Positions 23,734 to 35,422 of a DNA stretch of 64,000 bases are shown here, in pieces (positions within the stretch are counted from its first letter, which is position 1; every line of letters begins with the position of its first letter). Made by a program: the position numbers and the translations under genes. The stretch lies in assembly GCF_002099425.1 (NCBI RefSeq), contig NW_018343972.1:7455501-7519500 (forward strand). The letters run 5' to 3'. Source of the stretch: Phascolarctos cinereus (taxonomy: Eukaryota; Chordata; Mammalia; Diprotodontia; Phascolarctidae). The notes beneath the pieces were generated by a model, which saw nothing but the letters and a program-made list of their open reading frames with translations, was not told the origin of the DNA and ran no database searches.

Positions 23734-26106
23734 TTTTATGCATGTAGGCAGATGATGATAGTGCATACTTCTCTAGTACTTTGAAGTTTATTAAATTCTT
23801 TGCCCACAACCCTGTTAGCTTGGCGGCACAAATATTGCTATTTTAATTTTAGAGAAAGGAAAGCTGAGACTGAGGGAGATGTAAGGTGAGGTGATGAGGC
23901 CAATGTCATATGACAAGAAAGGGGTGGATACAGAATTTGAACCCAGGTCTTGTGACGCCAAGCCCAAAGTTCCTTTCACTACGCCAATGCTGCCTCTTGT
24001 TTGAGGTTGTATTATCTTCTCCATTTTTTTCTATTTCATATTATGAAGCACCTTATAACATAAGCAGAGTAGATAGAATTCTGGAATTGGGAGTCAGGAT
24101 AACTTGAACCTGAGATACTTACTAAGCTGTATGACCTGGGCAATTCCTTTCACCTGGTTCAACTTCTGTTTGCTCATCTGTAAAAGTAGGATAAGAGAAC
24201 CTACCTCTCAGGGTTATGGTGAAAATCAAATGACATTATGTAATCAAAGTGCTTTGTAAACATGAAGGCACTATATAAATGGTAGCAATTATTATTACTA
24301 TGATTATCTTAATAGAATGTTTTTATAATTTAGTGGCAAGCATGTAATAATAGTATTTTTCCCATTCATTAAATATTTGATGAGTACCTAACTTGAAGAC
24401 CTAATAGCCATCTTTCCATAGTTGGCAGCTGATAAGACCCCAGACACTGAAATGATAATACCTTTCTTTGTATCTACAGTGCTTAGTGCAGCTAAGCACA
24501 TAATAGGTACTTAGTAAATGTTTGCTTACTGCTTTTTGAAGTGCTGTCACATAGAAAAGGCTTTCAATGTGTTCTGCTTGTCCCTGGAGGTTGTAAATTG
24601 CAAAGAAGTAAATTATAGCTTAATATAAGACTTGACCTTGCATCTGGAAGTAATGTGTTCCCCTTCCATAGATAACTTCTAGCAAAGGCTGGCTGGCCCC
24701 CTGTTGGGTGTGTTGTATAGGCAGAGGGGTGCTGATAATTGCTTTTAACAACTGGCCTCTGGAGGGAAAAGCACGCATGACACACTTTTAAGTTTGATCC
24801 GAATCATTCACCGTTTCCCTTTATTTTCTCAAGTCTAGACAACTGAGAAAACAAGAAGTCAAGCCCTGGTTCCTAGCATTTGCCAATTTCTGAGGTGTAA
24901 ATGCTCACATTGAAAACTTAATGATCAGAGAGCCAGTTTGAGTTGGCTCCAGCATAACCCTACAGAGAGGGGATTCTTGGTCAGGTATGAATAGGATTGG
25001 ATGGATTCTGATGACTCCCAATTCTGAGATTCTGTGCTTTTTTGTGCAGAGGCAAGGTGCTGGGAGAGGTATAGAATTTGGATATTGCTGTTGAACTCAT
25101 GAGCTCAGAGCCTAGAATGGGTTCTGTTGGCCAAGTATGTTGTAATCATCTATTGTTGGGGTAGAAATCCAAACATATTATATATAAATGTATATATGTA
25201 ATATATAATATAATTACATGTAAGTATATAAATGTAATTTTTGGTATAACTCTGTTTCTTTGTTGACCACTGCTAAATAATGGTTGAATTCAATTGACTC
25301 CTATAAGTAGATGGGAAGAGAATATTTGGTAATACAAGGATGTATGGATATGCATATATATATATATATATACACATATATACATACATATTATATATAC
25401 ACATATATAATCCATATAAATAAAATTTTCTGGTATGAGTTGATCCCCATGTTCATCCCTGTAAAATAACGGTTGCATTCAGTTGACTCTTGGAAGCAGC
25501 TGAGAAGAGAATGTGATGGTGGCTGCCATGTGGCTTTTTTGGTATTCAAGTTTTGTATTATCAGTGTAACATTGTATAATGGAGGGAGAACTGAGCTGAA
25601 AGTTTGAGGATTTGCATTCAAGAGAAGGCTCTGAAACTTTGTGACCCCTTGTTACCATTGAAAAATTATTTAACCTCTTGGAATTTCACTTTTCTCAAAT
25701 GTAAATGGGGATCATGATATTCACATTTCACACTCACAGCTTTGTTGTGATAAAACTACTAGGTAAATCTTATTAAGCGCTATATAAATTTGAGTCACTC
25801 TGAGAAGACAAAATGAGCTAAAAGTAGTAGAAGTGAAAAGCAATAATTTAACACAGCTATGAATCATTTTTCAAAGTAGGTTAATTCTTCATTCTCATTT
25901 GTAAAATGAAGAGGGTTGAATAGATGATCTCCAAGGTCCTTTCCAGCTCTAAATCAGTGACCATATAGTGATGATTCTGTAATATTTAGGATGAGTGTCC
26001 AAAAAACCAGTCTGCTTGTTGAAACAATAAATGCCTTTACTTTTTTTTTTTATGGTCCTCAGATCATAGGATTGTAGCATACTAGAGCTGGAAGGGGTTT
26101 TAGGTC
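23734..26106. other. Intron 1 stretch with MIR-like SINEs and AT microsatellites
   Basis: An antisense MIR-like copy lies at about 23780-23990, sense MIR-like copies at 24060-24300 and 25620-25800, and an L2 end at 24470-24530. (TA)n-rich blocks lie at 25178-25225 and 25350-25410. A local repeat of 'gttgaattcaattgactc' / 'gttgcattcagttgactc' occurs at about 25283 and 25471. No gene seen. Confidence 0.45.
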
Positions 26107-26114
26107 ATCTAGTA

Positions 26115-26308
26115 AAGAGGTCCTTAATCTTTCTTCTGTCGTGGACTCCTTTGACAGTCTGGTAAAGCCTATGGCCTTTTTTTTTTTAGAATAATGTTTT
26201 AAAATGCATAATATAAATATAAAATATATAGGATTACAAATGAAAACAATTATATAGTTACCAAAATATCTTAAAAATAAGTTAATGACTCAAGGTTAAG
26301 AACCCATG
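26115..26308. mobile_element. hAT MITE (family A), copy 1
   Basis: The ends aagaggtccttaatct and ggttaagaacccatg form inverted repeats of the type CAGGGGTTCTTAACC. The 8-bp duplications atctagta (26107-26114) and atctagtt (26309-26316) match at 7 of 8, as expected for hAT elements. No transposase inside. Confidence 0.8.
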
Positions 26309-26345
26309 ATCTAGTTCAACCTTCTCTTTAAGAGAGGTGGAAACT

Positions 26346-26504
26346 CGGGGCAGCTAGGTGGCGCAGTGGATAGAGCACTGGCCCTGAAGTCAGGAGGACC
26401 TGAGTTCAAATTTGGCCTTAGACATATAACACTTACTAGCTGTGTGACCCTGGGGCAAGTCACTTGACCCCATTGCCTAGCCAAAAAAAAAAATTAAAAA
26501 AAAA
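26346..26504 (+). mobile_element. Marsupial tRNA-derived SINE, full short form
   Basis: Begins ggggcagctaggtggcgcag, has the B-box-like gagttcaaattt and ends in an A-rich tail. Target-site duplication aagagaggtggaaact (26330-26345) / aagagaggaggaaact (26505-26520), 15 of 16. Confidence 0.92.
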
Positions 26505-26520
26505 AAGAGAGGAGGAAACT

Positions 26521-27143
26521 AAGTCTGGGAGAGCTTAAGTCATTGCCCAGGTTTATGTAGCTAGGAAGCATCAGATCCAGGATTCTAAGACAGGCTATTT
26601 ACCTCCAAGTACAGTAGGAGCTTCCACCTAGCATCAGTTTCTCTGATAAAGCTCCATTATTATTTTTTCATTTGGCCAGTGTAGGTTTTTGTGTGTTATC
26701 TCCAACTGGGATAGAGAGGTTAGTAAATTCATCTCTTTGGAGTTTGAGTCTCCCTCAAATAGAAACTAGAACAGGACTTTGTCTCTTGCTTCAGGTCCTA
26801 GTGAGTTTCCACTCACAACCTGCCAGAGGAAAATTGATTTTTATGATTCTCTTCTGTGAATTTATAGGAGAACATTTATCTGTTCCCATTCCAGTAGGAG
26901 CTCAACCTTTATCTTCCCTGCATATTTATGGAGATTGTTAGAGTTCCCTTGGCAATTGTAACTCAGATATTTTTATTTTAACAGCCAGAAATGTGCAGGC
27001 TAAAATAAAGAATATTTCTTTTTCATTAAATGAAGCCCTCAAGGAGCTTACTATTTAGTGGGGGAAGACAATACACAAAAGGAAGCTGAAAGGGGGTGAG
27101 GGAGACAGAAGGTACCCAGTCCAAAGTAGTTAAACTAGATGGG
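26521..27143. other. Intron 1 stretch with MIR and L2 remnants
   Basis: The MIR-like antisense copy interrupted by the SINE continues to about 26625. An L2 antisense piece is at about 27030-27120 (ccctcaaggagcttactatt). 26640-27000 is unassigned. Confidence 0.4.
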
Positions 27144-27420
27144 AAATGAAGAGATGGCTGGTCTGGGGCCTTCCTTAAATGGAGGTTCATCACTTCTCTT
27201 CAGAGGGGTAGAAGGCACTGATGAGGTATGAGTACCGAGGCTGATTTGATGATTCATAATGATGAAGCATGATGAAGTTCAAAAATGTGCAGCCAGTGTG
27301 AGAAATGAAGAGATGGCCCACCTGGACCTCTTTAAATGGAAGTTCTCCACCTTCCATTCATAGGGGTCCAGCAGGTAGAGGCAACTGACAAGGTGTGAGT
27401 ACCAAGGCTTTTTTGATGAA
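27144..27420. repeat. Local duplication, unit about 115 bp
   Basis: Unit one, about 27144-27252, and unit two, 27302-27420, share aaatgaagagatggc, ttaaatgga(a/g)gttc, aggggt, gtatgagtacc / gtgtgagtacc and tttgatga in the same order. The offset is close to 160 bp. It may lie inside an older dispersed repeat. Confidence 0.7.
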
Positions 27421-27955
27421 GGGGGAGGGGCGCACTGTGAAAATTTTCCTTTGTCTCTCAGGAAGCCCTAACTTGATTACCAATTTTTCAAGACTACAAA
27501 GATAGTCTTCAGGTCCAGGTAACATAACATCAGAACTGAAGGGAAACCTGAGAGATTGTTTAAGCCAACTCTCTCATTGTAAGCAAATTAGTGGCAAGAC
27601 CAGGCTGATAACTAGTTCTGAGGTTTTTTTTCCCTACTATCCCAGCTGGTACATACTGTAATTAGGTGCTTAATAAATACTTGTGAATTGATTTCTGATA
27701 TTTGGTGGCCAGGCCTTCCCTTTCTGTAGCTAATTGGGAACTGGAATAGGAACTGGGAAACTGAGAAATATGGTGCTACTTCTTCCCCATAAGAGGAAGA
27801 ATTTATTTAATCCCTTTTTTTGAAGCTTAGAGGCTAAACTTTAGTTCTTTTAATAAGAAAAGCAGACCTCAGAGAGCAGTAGTGTTGTGGCTTTCTCTCC
27901 ATGAAGAGGTTGGATCTGTCAGCTCCCTGAAGCTTAGCTGTTAGGGGCCAAGTGG

Positions 27956-28847
27956 TTTTTTTTTTCCTTCCCTTTCCCTTTCCCTTCCCCTTCCCTTTCC
28001 CTTCCTCTTCCCTTTCCCCTTCCTCTTCCCTTTCCCCTTCCCCTTCCCTTTCCCCTTCCCCTTCCCTTTCCCCTTCCTCTTCCCTTTCCCCTTCCCTTTC
28101 CCCTTCCCTTCCCCTTTCCCTTTCCCCTTCCCTTCCCTTCCTTCCCTTCCCTTTCCCTTCCTTTCCCTTCCCTTCCCTTCCCTTCCCTTCCCTTCCCTTC
28201 CCTTCCCTTCCCTTCCCTTCCCTTCCCTTCCCTTCCCTTCCCTTCCCTTCCCTTCCCTTTCCCTTTCCCTTTCCCTTTCCCTTTCCCTCCCTTTCCCTCC
28301 CTTTCCCTCCCTTTCCCTCCCTTTCCCTCCCTTTCCCTCCCTTTCCCTCCCTTTCCCTCCCTTTCCTCCTTTCCCTTTCCTTTCCTTTCCTTTCCTCCCT
28401 TTCCCTCTTTCCCTCCCTTTCCCTCCCTTTCCCTCCCTTTCCCTCCCTTTCCCTTCCTTTCCCTTCCCTCCCTTTCCCTCCCTTTCCTTTCCTTTCCTTT
28501 CCTTTCCTTTCCTTTCCTTTCCTTTCCTTTCCTTTCCTTTCCTTTCCTTTCCTTTCCTTTCCTTTCCTTTCCTTTCCTTCCTTTCCTTTCCTTTCCTTTC
28601 CTTTCCTTTCCTTCCTTTCCTTCCTTTCCTTTCCTTTCCCTTCCCTTCCTTTCCTTTCCCTTCCCTTCCCTTCCTTTCCCTTCCTTTCCCTTCCTTTCCT
28701 TTCCCTTCCCTTCCTTTCCTTTCCCTTCCTTTCCCTTCCTTTCCCTTCCTTTCCCTTCCTTTCCCTTCCTTTCCTTCCTTTCCCTTCCTTTCCCTTCCTT
28801 TCCCTTCCTTTCCTTTCCTTCTTTCCTTTTTCTTTCTTTCTTCCTTT
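27956..28847. repeat. 892-base uninterrupted polypyrimidine tract
   Basis: Only C and T over 892 bases by my reading. Sub-blocks are: mixed CCCTTT/CCCCTT units (27960-28137), (CCCTT)n (about 28150-28258), (CCCTTT)n (28258-28285), (CCCTCCCTTT)n (28286-28370), (CCTTT)n (about 28485-28625) and (CCCTTCCTTT)n (about 28640-28815). The minus strand carries many closely spaced GGG runs. The long frames on both strands are artefacts. Confidence 0.97.
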
Positions 28848-28863
28848 GTTCCTCACTTCCTCC

Positions 28864-28865
<2 letters not shown>

Positions 28866-28920
<55 letters not shown>
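28866..28920. repeat. (CT)n microsatellite ending the pyrimidine tract
   Basis: About 27 CT units, separated from the larger tract by a short stretch with two purines (28848, 28855); pyrimidines continue to 28941. Confidence 0.95.
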
Positions 28921-28928
<8 letters not shown>

Positions 28929-28941
28929 TTCCTTCTTTCCC

Positions 28942-30130
28942 AGCTAGATGGATGATTAGAGCCTACATGCATTTCATCTGACTCTGAACTCGCTTCTTTC
29001 CAGAAGGATCAATGCGTTTGCCTCAGTCATATGACTTAGGGCTAGGAAGTCCTTTTATCCCTTCTGTACTCTTAGGTGAATATTATGCCCCTGACTCCCA
29101 TTTTTTGTACCAAATCTACTTTTGCTTACCTGTAGGAACTGTGTGAGTCTGAAACACGCTGCATTTATCCTTTGCCCATCATGATCCTCTTGGTCTTCTC
29201 TTCCTGTTAACAGATAGGGGAAAGGCTGGAACAAAAGAGGCCAGGCAGGGCCACTGTGAGGCTCCTACTATGGACCTCATTTCTTTTGTTCTGAATTCCT
29301 GCCTCCCCCCTTCAGATATGGTTGGTCACAAACCTCCTAGCCCTGTGTTTGCCAGAAGACTGACCACTCTAGTAGATTTTAATAAACACCCTCGATCAAG
29401 ACAGAGCTAATGAACTCATGAGGCTCAAACTGTGACCTTGGCCTAGTGCTCTTTTTAATGGTTTAGTAGAAAGAGCACTGGATTTAAAGTCTTAGAATAA
29501 TGGTTAAGAAATATACTTATTTTAAAGATCTATGATTTTTCTGTGCATGTGAATTTTTTTTACCCTTGAAAATAGAAAGCAGCCCCTCTGTGCCTTAGTA
29601 TGTGGTTATCATGTGTTGTTGTGGCTTAATAAGTTTTGTGGCATGGCTAACTTTTTGGCCATGAACCTCTCTGCATCTAACTAGTCTAGTCCTTAAATGG
29701 TGCTCACAGTGTCTTGCCTCAACATGCTTCTTCCAGATCTTGTGCTCTTCTGGCCCAACTTGGGAGAAGCCAAGGTCAACTCCAAGCCATGATGAGGAAC
29801 TAGGGTTTTTTTTTTTTTGGTGGAGGCAGAAAATATATGCTACATGTAAATGACAATCTACATGCAGAAATTGGCCTATTTGGTGACACAGAGTTAAGGT
29901 AAATTCTAGCAAAACCAAACCTTCAATCATAGGTATGTTTTGAACCAACTGTTAAACCAACTGTTAAAACTTTTAAAAAGGGCACATTGATGCATAAGGC
30001 TGTAATACATGATTTAAAGTACAGATGGAAAAAAAATCAGTTAGCAAGTGCTTCTTGAGCATCTACAATGTATATAGAAGTGAGCACAAACATATATAAG
30101 AATGGATTTCTGAGTGTGAAATTGTGTAAG
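28942..30130. other. Intron 1 stretch, no recognised gene
   Basis: Mostly unassigned. The minus-strand frame of 117 codons at 29595-29948 crosses a poly-T run and matches no family I know. Confidence 0.4.
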
Positions 30131-30765
30131 AAGGGAGATGAAATTTTCAGTGGCTCCCTGTTGCCTATGGGATAAAATGTAAACTCCTTAGCCCCGAATT
30201 TAAGGCCCTCCACAATCCTTTGTCAGCATTTTTATTTCTCTTGTTTACATCTGATCTCATAGACTTTCCTCTATGATAGGAATACAGATCTTCTTCCTTT
30301 CTAACTGTTGAAATCCTCCCATTTCTTCACAGCCCATACCAGACCCCACCACTTCCACAAAACCTTACCTGATTACTCCAACTGAAAGTAATCTCCTTTG
30401 CCTCACATTTTCCTGGAGCACTGTGTCTGGATATCTGCTTGCCCTATCACATTTCATTTTTGTATTGTGCTTAATTATGTATAATATCTCTAATACCCTT
30501 ACTAGAGTGTAAGCTCCTTGAGGACAGAGAATGTGTCAGTTTTCATCTTCATATCCCCAGAACCCCATATTAGGCCTCTCATATAGTTCATATTGAATAA
30601 ATATTTGTTCAATTAATTATATTGCTTTATTGAGCCTGTGATTTCTCAGTACTGGACTAGGAAGCTCATGAGGTCAGGGTCTATTCTGTACAAATTTTGT
30701 AAATCACCCAGCACCTACCATACATATATCAGGCACTTCATAAATATTTGTTAAGTAAATTAATT
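30131..30765 (+). mobile_element. L2-type LINE 3' end(s), sense
   Basis: The series ggctccctgttgcctatggg, gtgtaagctccttgaggaca, then attgaataaatatttgttca marks an L2 terminus at about 30610. A second short L2-like end follows to 30765. Confidence 0.6.
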
Positions 30766-30891
30766 TTCAAGTTTAGCTCTGGTTTTACCACTGGGTTTGT
30801 TGAAAACAAAGGCCAAGGGGAAAAAAAAAAGCTTATTTTCACAACATTATAGAACATTGACTGTCTCCTGCCATGTTTATTTCTTTTCCTT

Positions 30892-30897
30892 TAGCAG
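30892..30897 (+). other. GREB1: Tandem NAGNAG splice acceptor of exon 2
   Basis: TAG followed directly by CAG gives two in-frame acceptor choices differing by one alanine codon. Confidence 0.7.
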
Positions 30898-31014
30898 CCA
30901 GCAGGGGGGACAATGAAGATGAAGAAGAAGAGGAAGAGGAAGGACTGGAGTCAAGCGGTCCCCTTAACCTTTATCAGATGCACCCTCCTCCTGAAGGATG
31001 CTGTACCACAGATG
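30895..31014 (+). CDS. GREB1: GREB1 coding exon 2 (residues 53-92, acidic stretch)
   Basis: This 120-base exon lies between acceptor tcctttag and donor gatg/gtaagg. It reads AASRGDNEDEEEEEEEG, then LESSGPLNLYQMHPPPEGCCTTDG once joined. The acidic run is encoded by GAA/GAG/GAT repeats and corresponds to the glutamate-rich segment in human GREB1. The closing PEGCCTTDG is strongly conserved and also resembles GREB1L (PEGSCTTDG). A second in-frame acceptor three bases downstream (cag at 30895-30897) would remove one alanine. Acceptor TAG at 30894 is preferred because it gives the same length as the human protein as recalled. The exon is isolated by introns of 16.2 and 4.4 kb. Confidence 0.93.
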
Positions 31015-32530
31015 GTAAGGATTTTGCTGGATCACAAGGGAAAGGGCTATTTTTTGCTATTAAGTGAAGAGATCCTAGAGCTGGAAATGATTTTTAGAGT
31101 ACACTGGGCTCAAATCCCTAAGTTTTAATTATAGTTAAAATAATAGGGGTCATTTACATAGTGCTTTAAAGTTTGTAGAAGTGTATAATGCACATGAGCT
31201 TATTTGAGTCTAAAAAACCCTGTGAGGTGTAGGTCTTACAGGTGCTATTTTCCCCCATTTTACAGATGAGGAAACTGAGACTCAAAGAGAGTTGCTCAAG
31301 GTTATACAGTTAGTAAATGGCAAAGACAGGATGCATATCCAGGTCTTCTGACTCTAAATCCAGTGTTATTGTTGTGTTGTTGTTTTTGCTAAACCAAACC
31401 ATGAAGACAAGGTGGCTGAACCCTTTTGTCCTGGACTATCATATAATTTTGACAGCAGTGCCATGGCCATTGAGGACTTTGGAAAAAGACCCAGTGACAA
31501 AAGTGTAGCACATGGTAGAATCACTGAGAGACAAGGTAGTATAGTGGAAAGAAAGTTGTACTTAAGAGCCAGAAGGTTTTGGGTTTCAGTCCTGGGTCTG
31601 CCATTTGTTAGCTTTGTGACTTTGGCCGAGTCACATGATGAGTGTAGTGGGGATAGGGTGAATAATTTATACCCCGGCTACATCATAGGCCTATTCTGAA
31701 GATTAAATAAGATCATTTATGTGAAAGTGCTTTTTAACCAAGAAGTGATAAATAAATTTGAGCGATTACTATGATTTTCCTCCTCTTTTGTGTTCTTTTG
31801 TTATCTTTCATATATTTCTCAGTTCCCATAAGGAAGGCATGCCTTTGATTCTGCTGTAACAGGAGATGGCCTCCTGGCCTATGTGGTAGAAGGACCACAG
31901 ATGAGTCATAGCTTTACAGTTGGAAAGGACCTTAGAGATCAGGTAGTCCAATGCTTCCATTTGATAGATGAGGACAGGAGAGGTTAAGTGATCTTGCCCA
32001 GGATCCTATAGACTAGTACATAGCATAGGTATGACCCCAGGAACCCAGAAGAATCATCCAGTATTCTTCCTACAATCTTAAGTTCAGTGAAGAGGGTAGG
32101 GGGTTGAAGGGCAAGAAAGGTGTGAGGACCGTATCTCATAAAACGAGCTATGTTGGGTGTCTAGATTCCTTCATGTGGCAAACAGAATCATATCTTCCTT
32201 AGTAGATCCACAAATAGTTAAAATTAAGAGCAGGTTGTATGCCGGAAGTTTGTACACTGGAACTTGGAGCACAAAGTGACAATGGATTGTGAGTTTCCCA
32301 AACTATCTCACAAGTTCATTTAATTTGTAATGTACCTGAATAACAGTGTTAGTAATCCTGTATAGCCTAACCAGCTCAGGCAGAATGGAAAGGATACTGT
32401 ATTTGGAGTTATAAGGTTTGAGTCTTGGCACTGGTGCCTACTGGACATGTGATCAGGGGCAATGCATTTAACTAGACCCAGAGCAAGGGCCGTATGGGGG
32501 CTTTACTCCAAGGACACTGAAATTTAGAGG
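31015..32530. other. Intron 2 stretch with MIR-like SINEs
   Basis: MIR-like copies lie at about 31140-31370 (antisense), 31530-31770 (sense), 31905-32080 (antisense) and 32385-32480 (sense). No gene seen. Confidence 0.5.
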
Positions 32531-32768
32531 ATTTGTTGTTCCTGTTATATCATTTTCAGTAGCATCTGATTCTTTGTGACCCCATTTGGGGTTTTCTTAG
32601 CAAAGACCCTGGGGTGGTTTGCCATTTCCTTCTCCAGATCATTTTACAGATGGGGAAACTGAGGCAAACAGGGTGAAGTGACTTGTTCAGGGTTACAGGA
32701 CTAGTAAGTATCTGAGGCTGGATTTGGTCTTACTGACTCCAGGCCTGGTACTCTGTCCACTGGTACTA
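32531..32768 (-). mobile_element. Marsupial SINE with RTE-like tail, antisense
   Basis: Reads tgtgaccccatttggggttt, gtttgccatttccttctcca, gaagtgacttgttcagggtt, and a head remnant ending near tccactggtacta. Confidence 0.8.
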
Positions 32769-33940
32769 GGAGTATTTGCGTTCCTTCTTCTAGGTAGAAG
32801 CAATTGAGCTTAGAACCTAATGAATAGCTTCTCAAAATAGAAAGCTATCAGTTAGTGCTCTCTCCCTTTAAACAGTTTTGTGGGAGGAGTGCTGCTCTCA
32901 TTCAGTGGCCTGGCAGAGTCCTAGGAGGCTGCCTGCCCTCCTCTATGACTGAATTAGTCAAAGTACCAAAACTGATAGTGATGGCTCTGCCATCTCTCAG
33001 TTTCCCCATTTACAACATGAGTATAGACCTTATAATAACTTCTACTGATTCCCTCACTGCATTATAAAGAAAGCAATTTATAAACCTTTGAGCTCTCCAG
33101 ATATGGTGGATACCTCACATTTTAAACATTATTTCTATGGGCAAACTCAGAATGAATTCACACTCAGGCTGTCAACCTGAGAACCTAATATGTCTTTGAT
33201 GAAGTCCAGGTGTGGGAGCAGGGACTCTCACTAATATCACTTTCAATAGGCCATAGCAACAAATAGTGAAACAGTATATTGAGTGTATGTAGAGTTCAGG
33301 ACATCCACGGGAAGTCAATTTTCAAAAGAAATCCAGATATCATAACTTGTTGACTTGACATTTTTTTTAAAAAGGGTAAATTATAGTATTAAAAAAGTGT
33401 AAATTATAGTATTAAAAATTAAGCTTTAGGGTTTTGTAGATAAGTGAGTTTATTATAATTTGTTTTTATTACTTTTGAATGACATCTCTTATTTAAATGC
33501 CTATTATTTTAAGAGGCTTTATGGTAAAGTGGGTAGAGCAGGGGATTTGGAGTTAGACAACTTTGCTTTAAATCTGCCTCCCTTACTTCCTCTGTATCTT
33601 TTTATTTATTTATTCATTCATCTATTTATTTTGCTACCTCTGTATCTTGAGGAATAATAATTTTACAGGTTCAGGAATGGAAACTGAGAGGTGAAATCAC
33701 TTAAAAGTGGTTACACAGGTCATGTGTAATAGAATTGGGATCTGAACCCAAGCCTACCTGACTTATTCCCAGGAACCTCTGACTTCATGTCTTTAGGCCC
33801 CCCTTCTTCCTCAATTGTATAAGAAAGAGATTTAAATGAATACTTTCTAAGTTCTCCTCCAGCTCCAAATCCCTTACCTCTTATGAGATACCTCTACTGA
33901 AGTTCTCTGATGCTCCATTGGGGTGATAAACAGATGGTAT
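32769..33940. other. Intron 2 stretch, mostly unassigned
   Basis: An antisense MIR-like remnant lies at about 33660-33780. No gene or other element recognised. Confidence 0.4.
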
Positions 33941-34070
33941 AGAGACAGCTAGGTGGTTCAGTGAATAGAGATCTAGACCTGAAGTCAGAAAGACCTGAGT
34001 TCAAATCCAGCCTTAGACACATACTAGCTACATGACCCTGAGCAATCTATTTACCTCAGTTTCTTCAACT
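33941..34070 (+). mobile_element. Marsupial SINE, diverged
   Basis: The head gacagctaggtggttcagtg and B-box-like gagttcaaatcc are visible; the tail is short and decayed. Confidence 0.7.
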
Positions 34071-34880
34071 AGTTCAGACATTCAATACCTTGCGCCTTGA
34101 TTATTGCTATATCCTGTTGGTGGGTCCATCTGCCTCAAGTGTCTCCCCACTCATCCATTCTCCTGTCAACCACTAAAGTGATTCTCCTAAAACAAAGGTC
34201 TGATTATATCACAGCCCAGCAGGTCCTCCCCCTCCCCTCAATAAACTCCAATGGCTTCCTAGTGCCTCCAGGAGGAAATATGAAATGCTTTGTTTGGCAT
34301 TCAAAACCGTTCCTAACCTGGCCCACTCCTACCTTTCCAGTCTTCTTATACCTTACTTCCTAATATGTACTCGTAGGTCCAGTGACAATGGCCTTCTGGC
34401 TGTTCCAAAAACAAGGCACTCCATTTCTTGAGTCTGGGAATTTTTTCAGGCTGTCCACTCCATGCCTAGAATACTCTCTCTTCTTTCTTTCTTTCTTTTT
34501 TTGTTTTTGTTTTTTGTTTTTGGTGAGTCAATCAGGGTTAAGTGACTTGCCCTGGGTCACACAGCTAGTAAGTGTCAAGTGTCTGAGGCCAGATTTGAAT
34601 CTCTCTCCTTTCTATTGACCTTCATTGCTTTCTTTAAGTCCCAACTAAAATCTCACCTTATACAGGAAGCCTTCCCCAACCCTTCTTAATTCCACTGCCT
34701 TCCCTCTGTTACTTATCTCCTATTTAACCCACATGTAGCTTGCTTTGTATATATTTGTTTGCATGTTGTCTCCCCCACTGCATCATAAGCTCCTTTAGGA
34801 CAAGGACTGTCTTTTGCCTCTTTTTGTATCCCCAATGCTTAGCATAGTGACTGGCAGTCACATGTTTATTGATTGATTGA
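34071..34880 (+). mobile_element. L2-type LINE 3' region, interrupted by a SINE
   Basis: Reads ctgcctcaagtgtctcccca, gatatgaaatgc-type text, then ataagctcctttaggacaag, ctttttgtatccccaatgct and a terminus near attgattgattga. It is split at about 34483-34606 by an antisense SINE. Confidence 0.7.
34483..34606 (-). mobile_element. Marsupial SINE nested inside the L2 fragment
   Basis: A T-rich start, then tcaatcagggttaagtgact, acacagctagtaagtgtcaa and gaggccagatttgaat. The head is missing. The L2 sequence resumes directly after it. Confidence 0.75.
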
Positions 34881-35422
34881 TTAAAAACAACCAAAGCCCA
34901 GGGTTGTTATGAGGATCAAATGAGATATTTGTAAAGCACGTAGCACAGTGCCTAGCACATAGCTGGTACTCTATAAGTACTAACTATTATTATTGTTTTT
35001 ATTTTAGAGTCTCAAGTTTTGCTAGTGGAGTGAAGCACACAGGCAGGTCTTAGCCATCTGGAAGGACTCTGAAATTGGGCTCTTTCACAAATTGTATGCC
35101 TCTTCTGAAGAGCACTCTAGCAAAATGTGGAGAGCTCTATTACCAGAAGTTTGGTTACCAGGTGATCAGTTGTATGGTTCCTAGAAACTTGTGAATTTCT
35201 CTTCTAAGCCTGGAGGAGCTCTGATCTGCCAACAGCCATAGCAACAAAATCATGAATCCCTGATATGAATATTGGTTATGCCATTATGTGATATGTGCTA
35301 ATCACAAGCGGGACTTTTGTTTATTTACTGAAAAACAAGTTTGGCATGATATCTGAGTGAATGCTTGGTTTATGAAAGTCAGTTAGAAATATGTATTAGT
35401 CATGTTTCTTTTTTTCCCCCAG
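34881..35422. other. End of intron 2
   Basis: A MIR 3' end lies at 34895-34990 (gggttgttatgaggatcaaa). The rest is unique up to the exon 3 acceptor tract at 35406-35422. Confidence 0.45.

Noticed and set aside
26346-26504. Possible tRNA gene because of box A/B-like text in the SINE head
   Set aside because: The head is diverged, no cloverleaf with anticodon arm can be drawn, and the same text recurs as dispersed SINEs.
27834-28947. Overlapping open frames of 331 and 340 codons on both strands
   Set aside because: They are generated by the pyrimidine tract (Pro/Ser/Phe/Leu on +, Lys/Gly/Arg/Glu on -); no start context, splice or family support.
29595-29948. 117-codon frame on - strand
   Set aside because: Crosses a homopolymer and matches no family; could be an old repeat, but I cannot support a gene.
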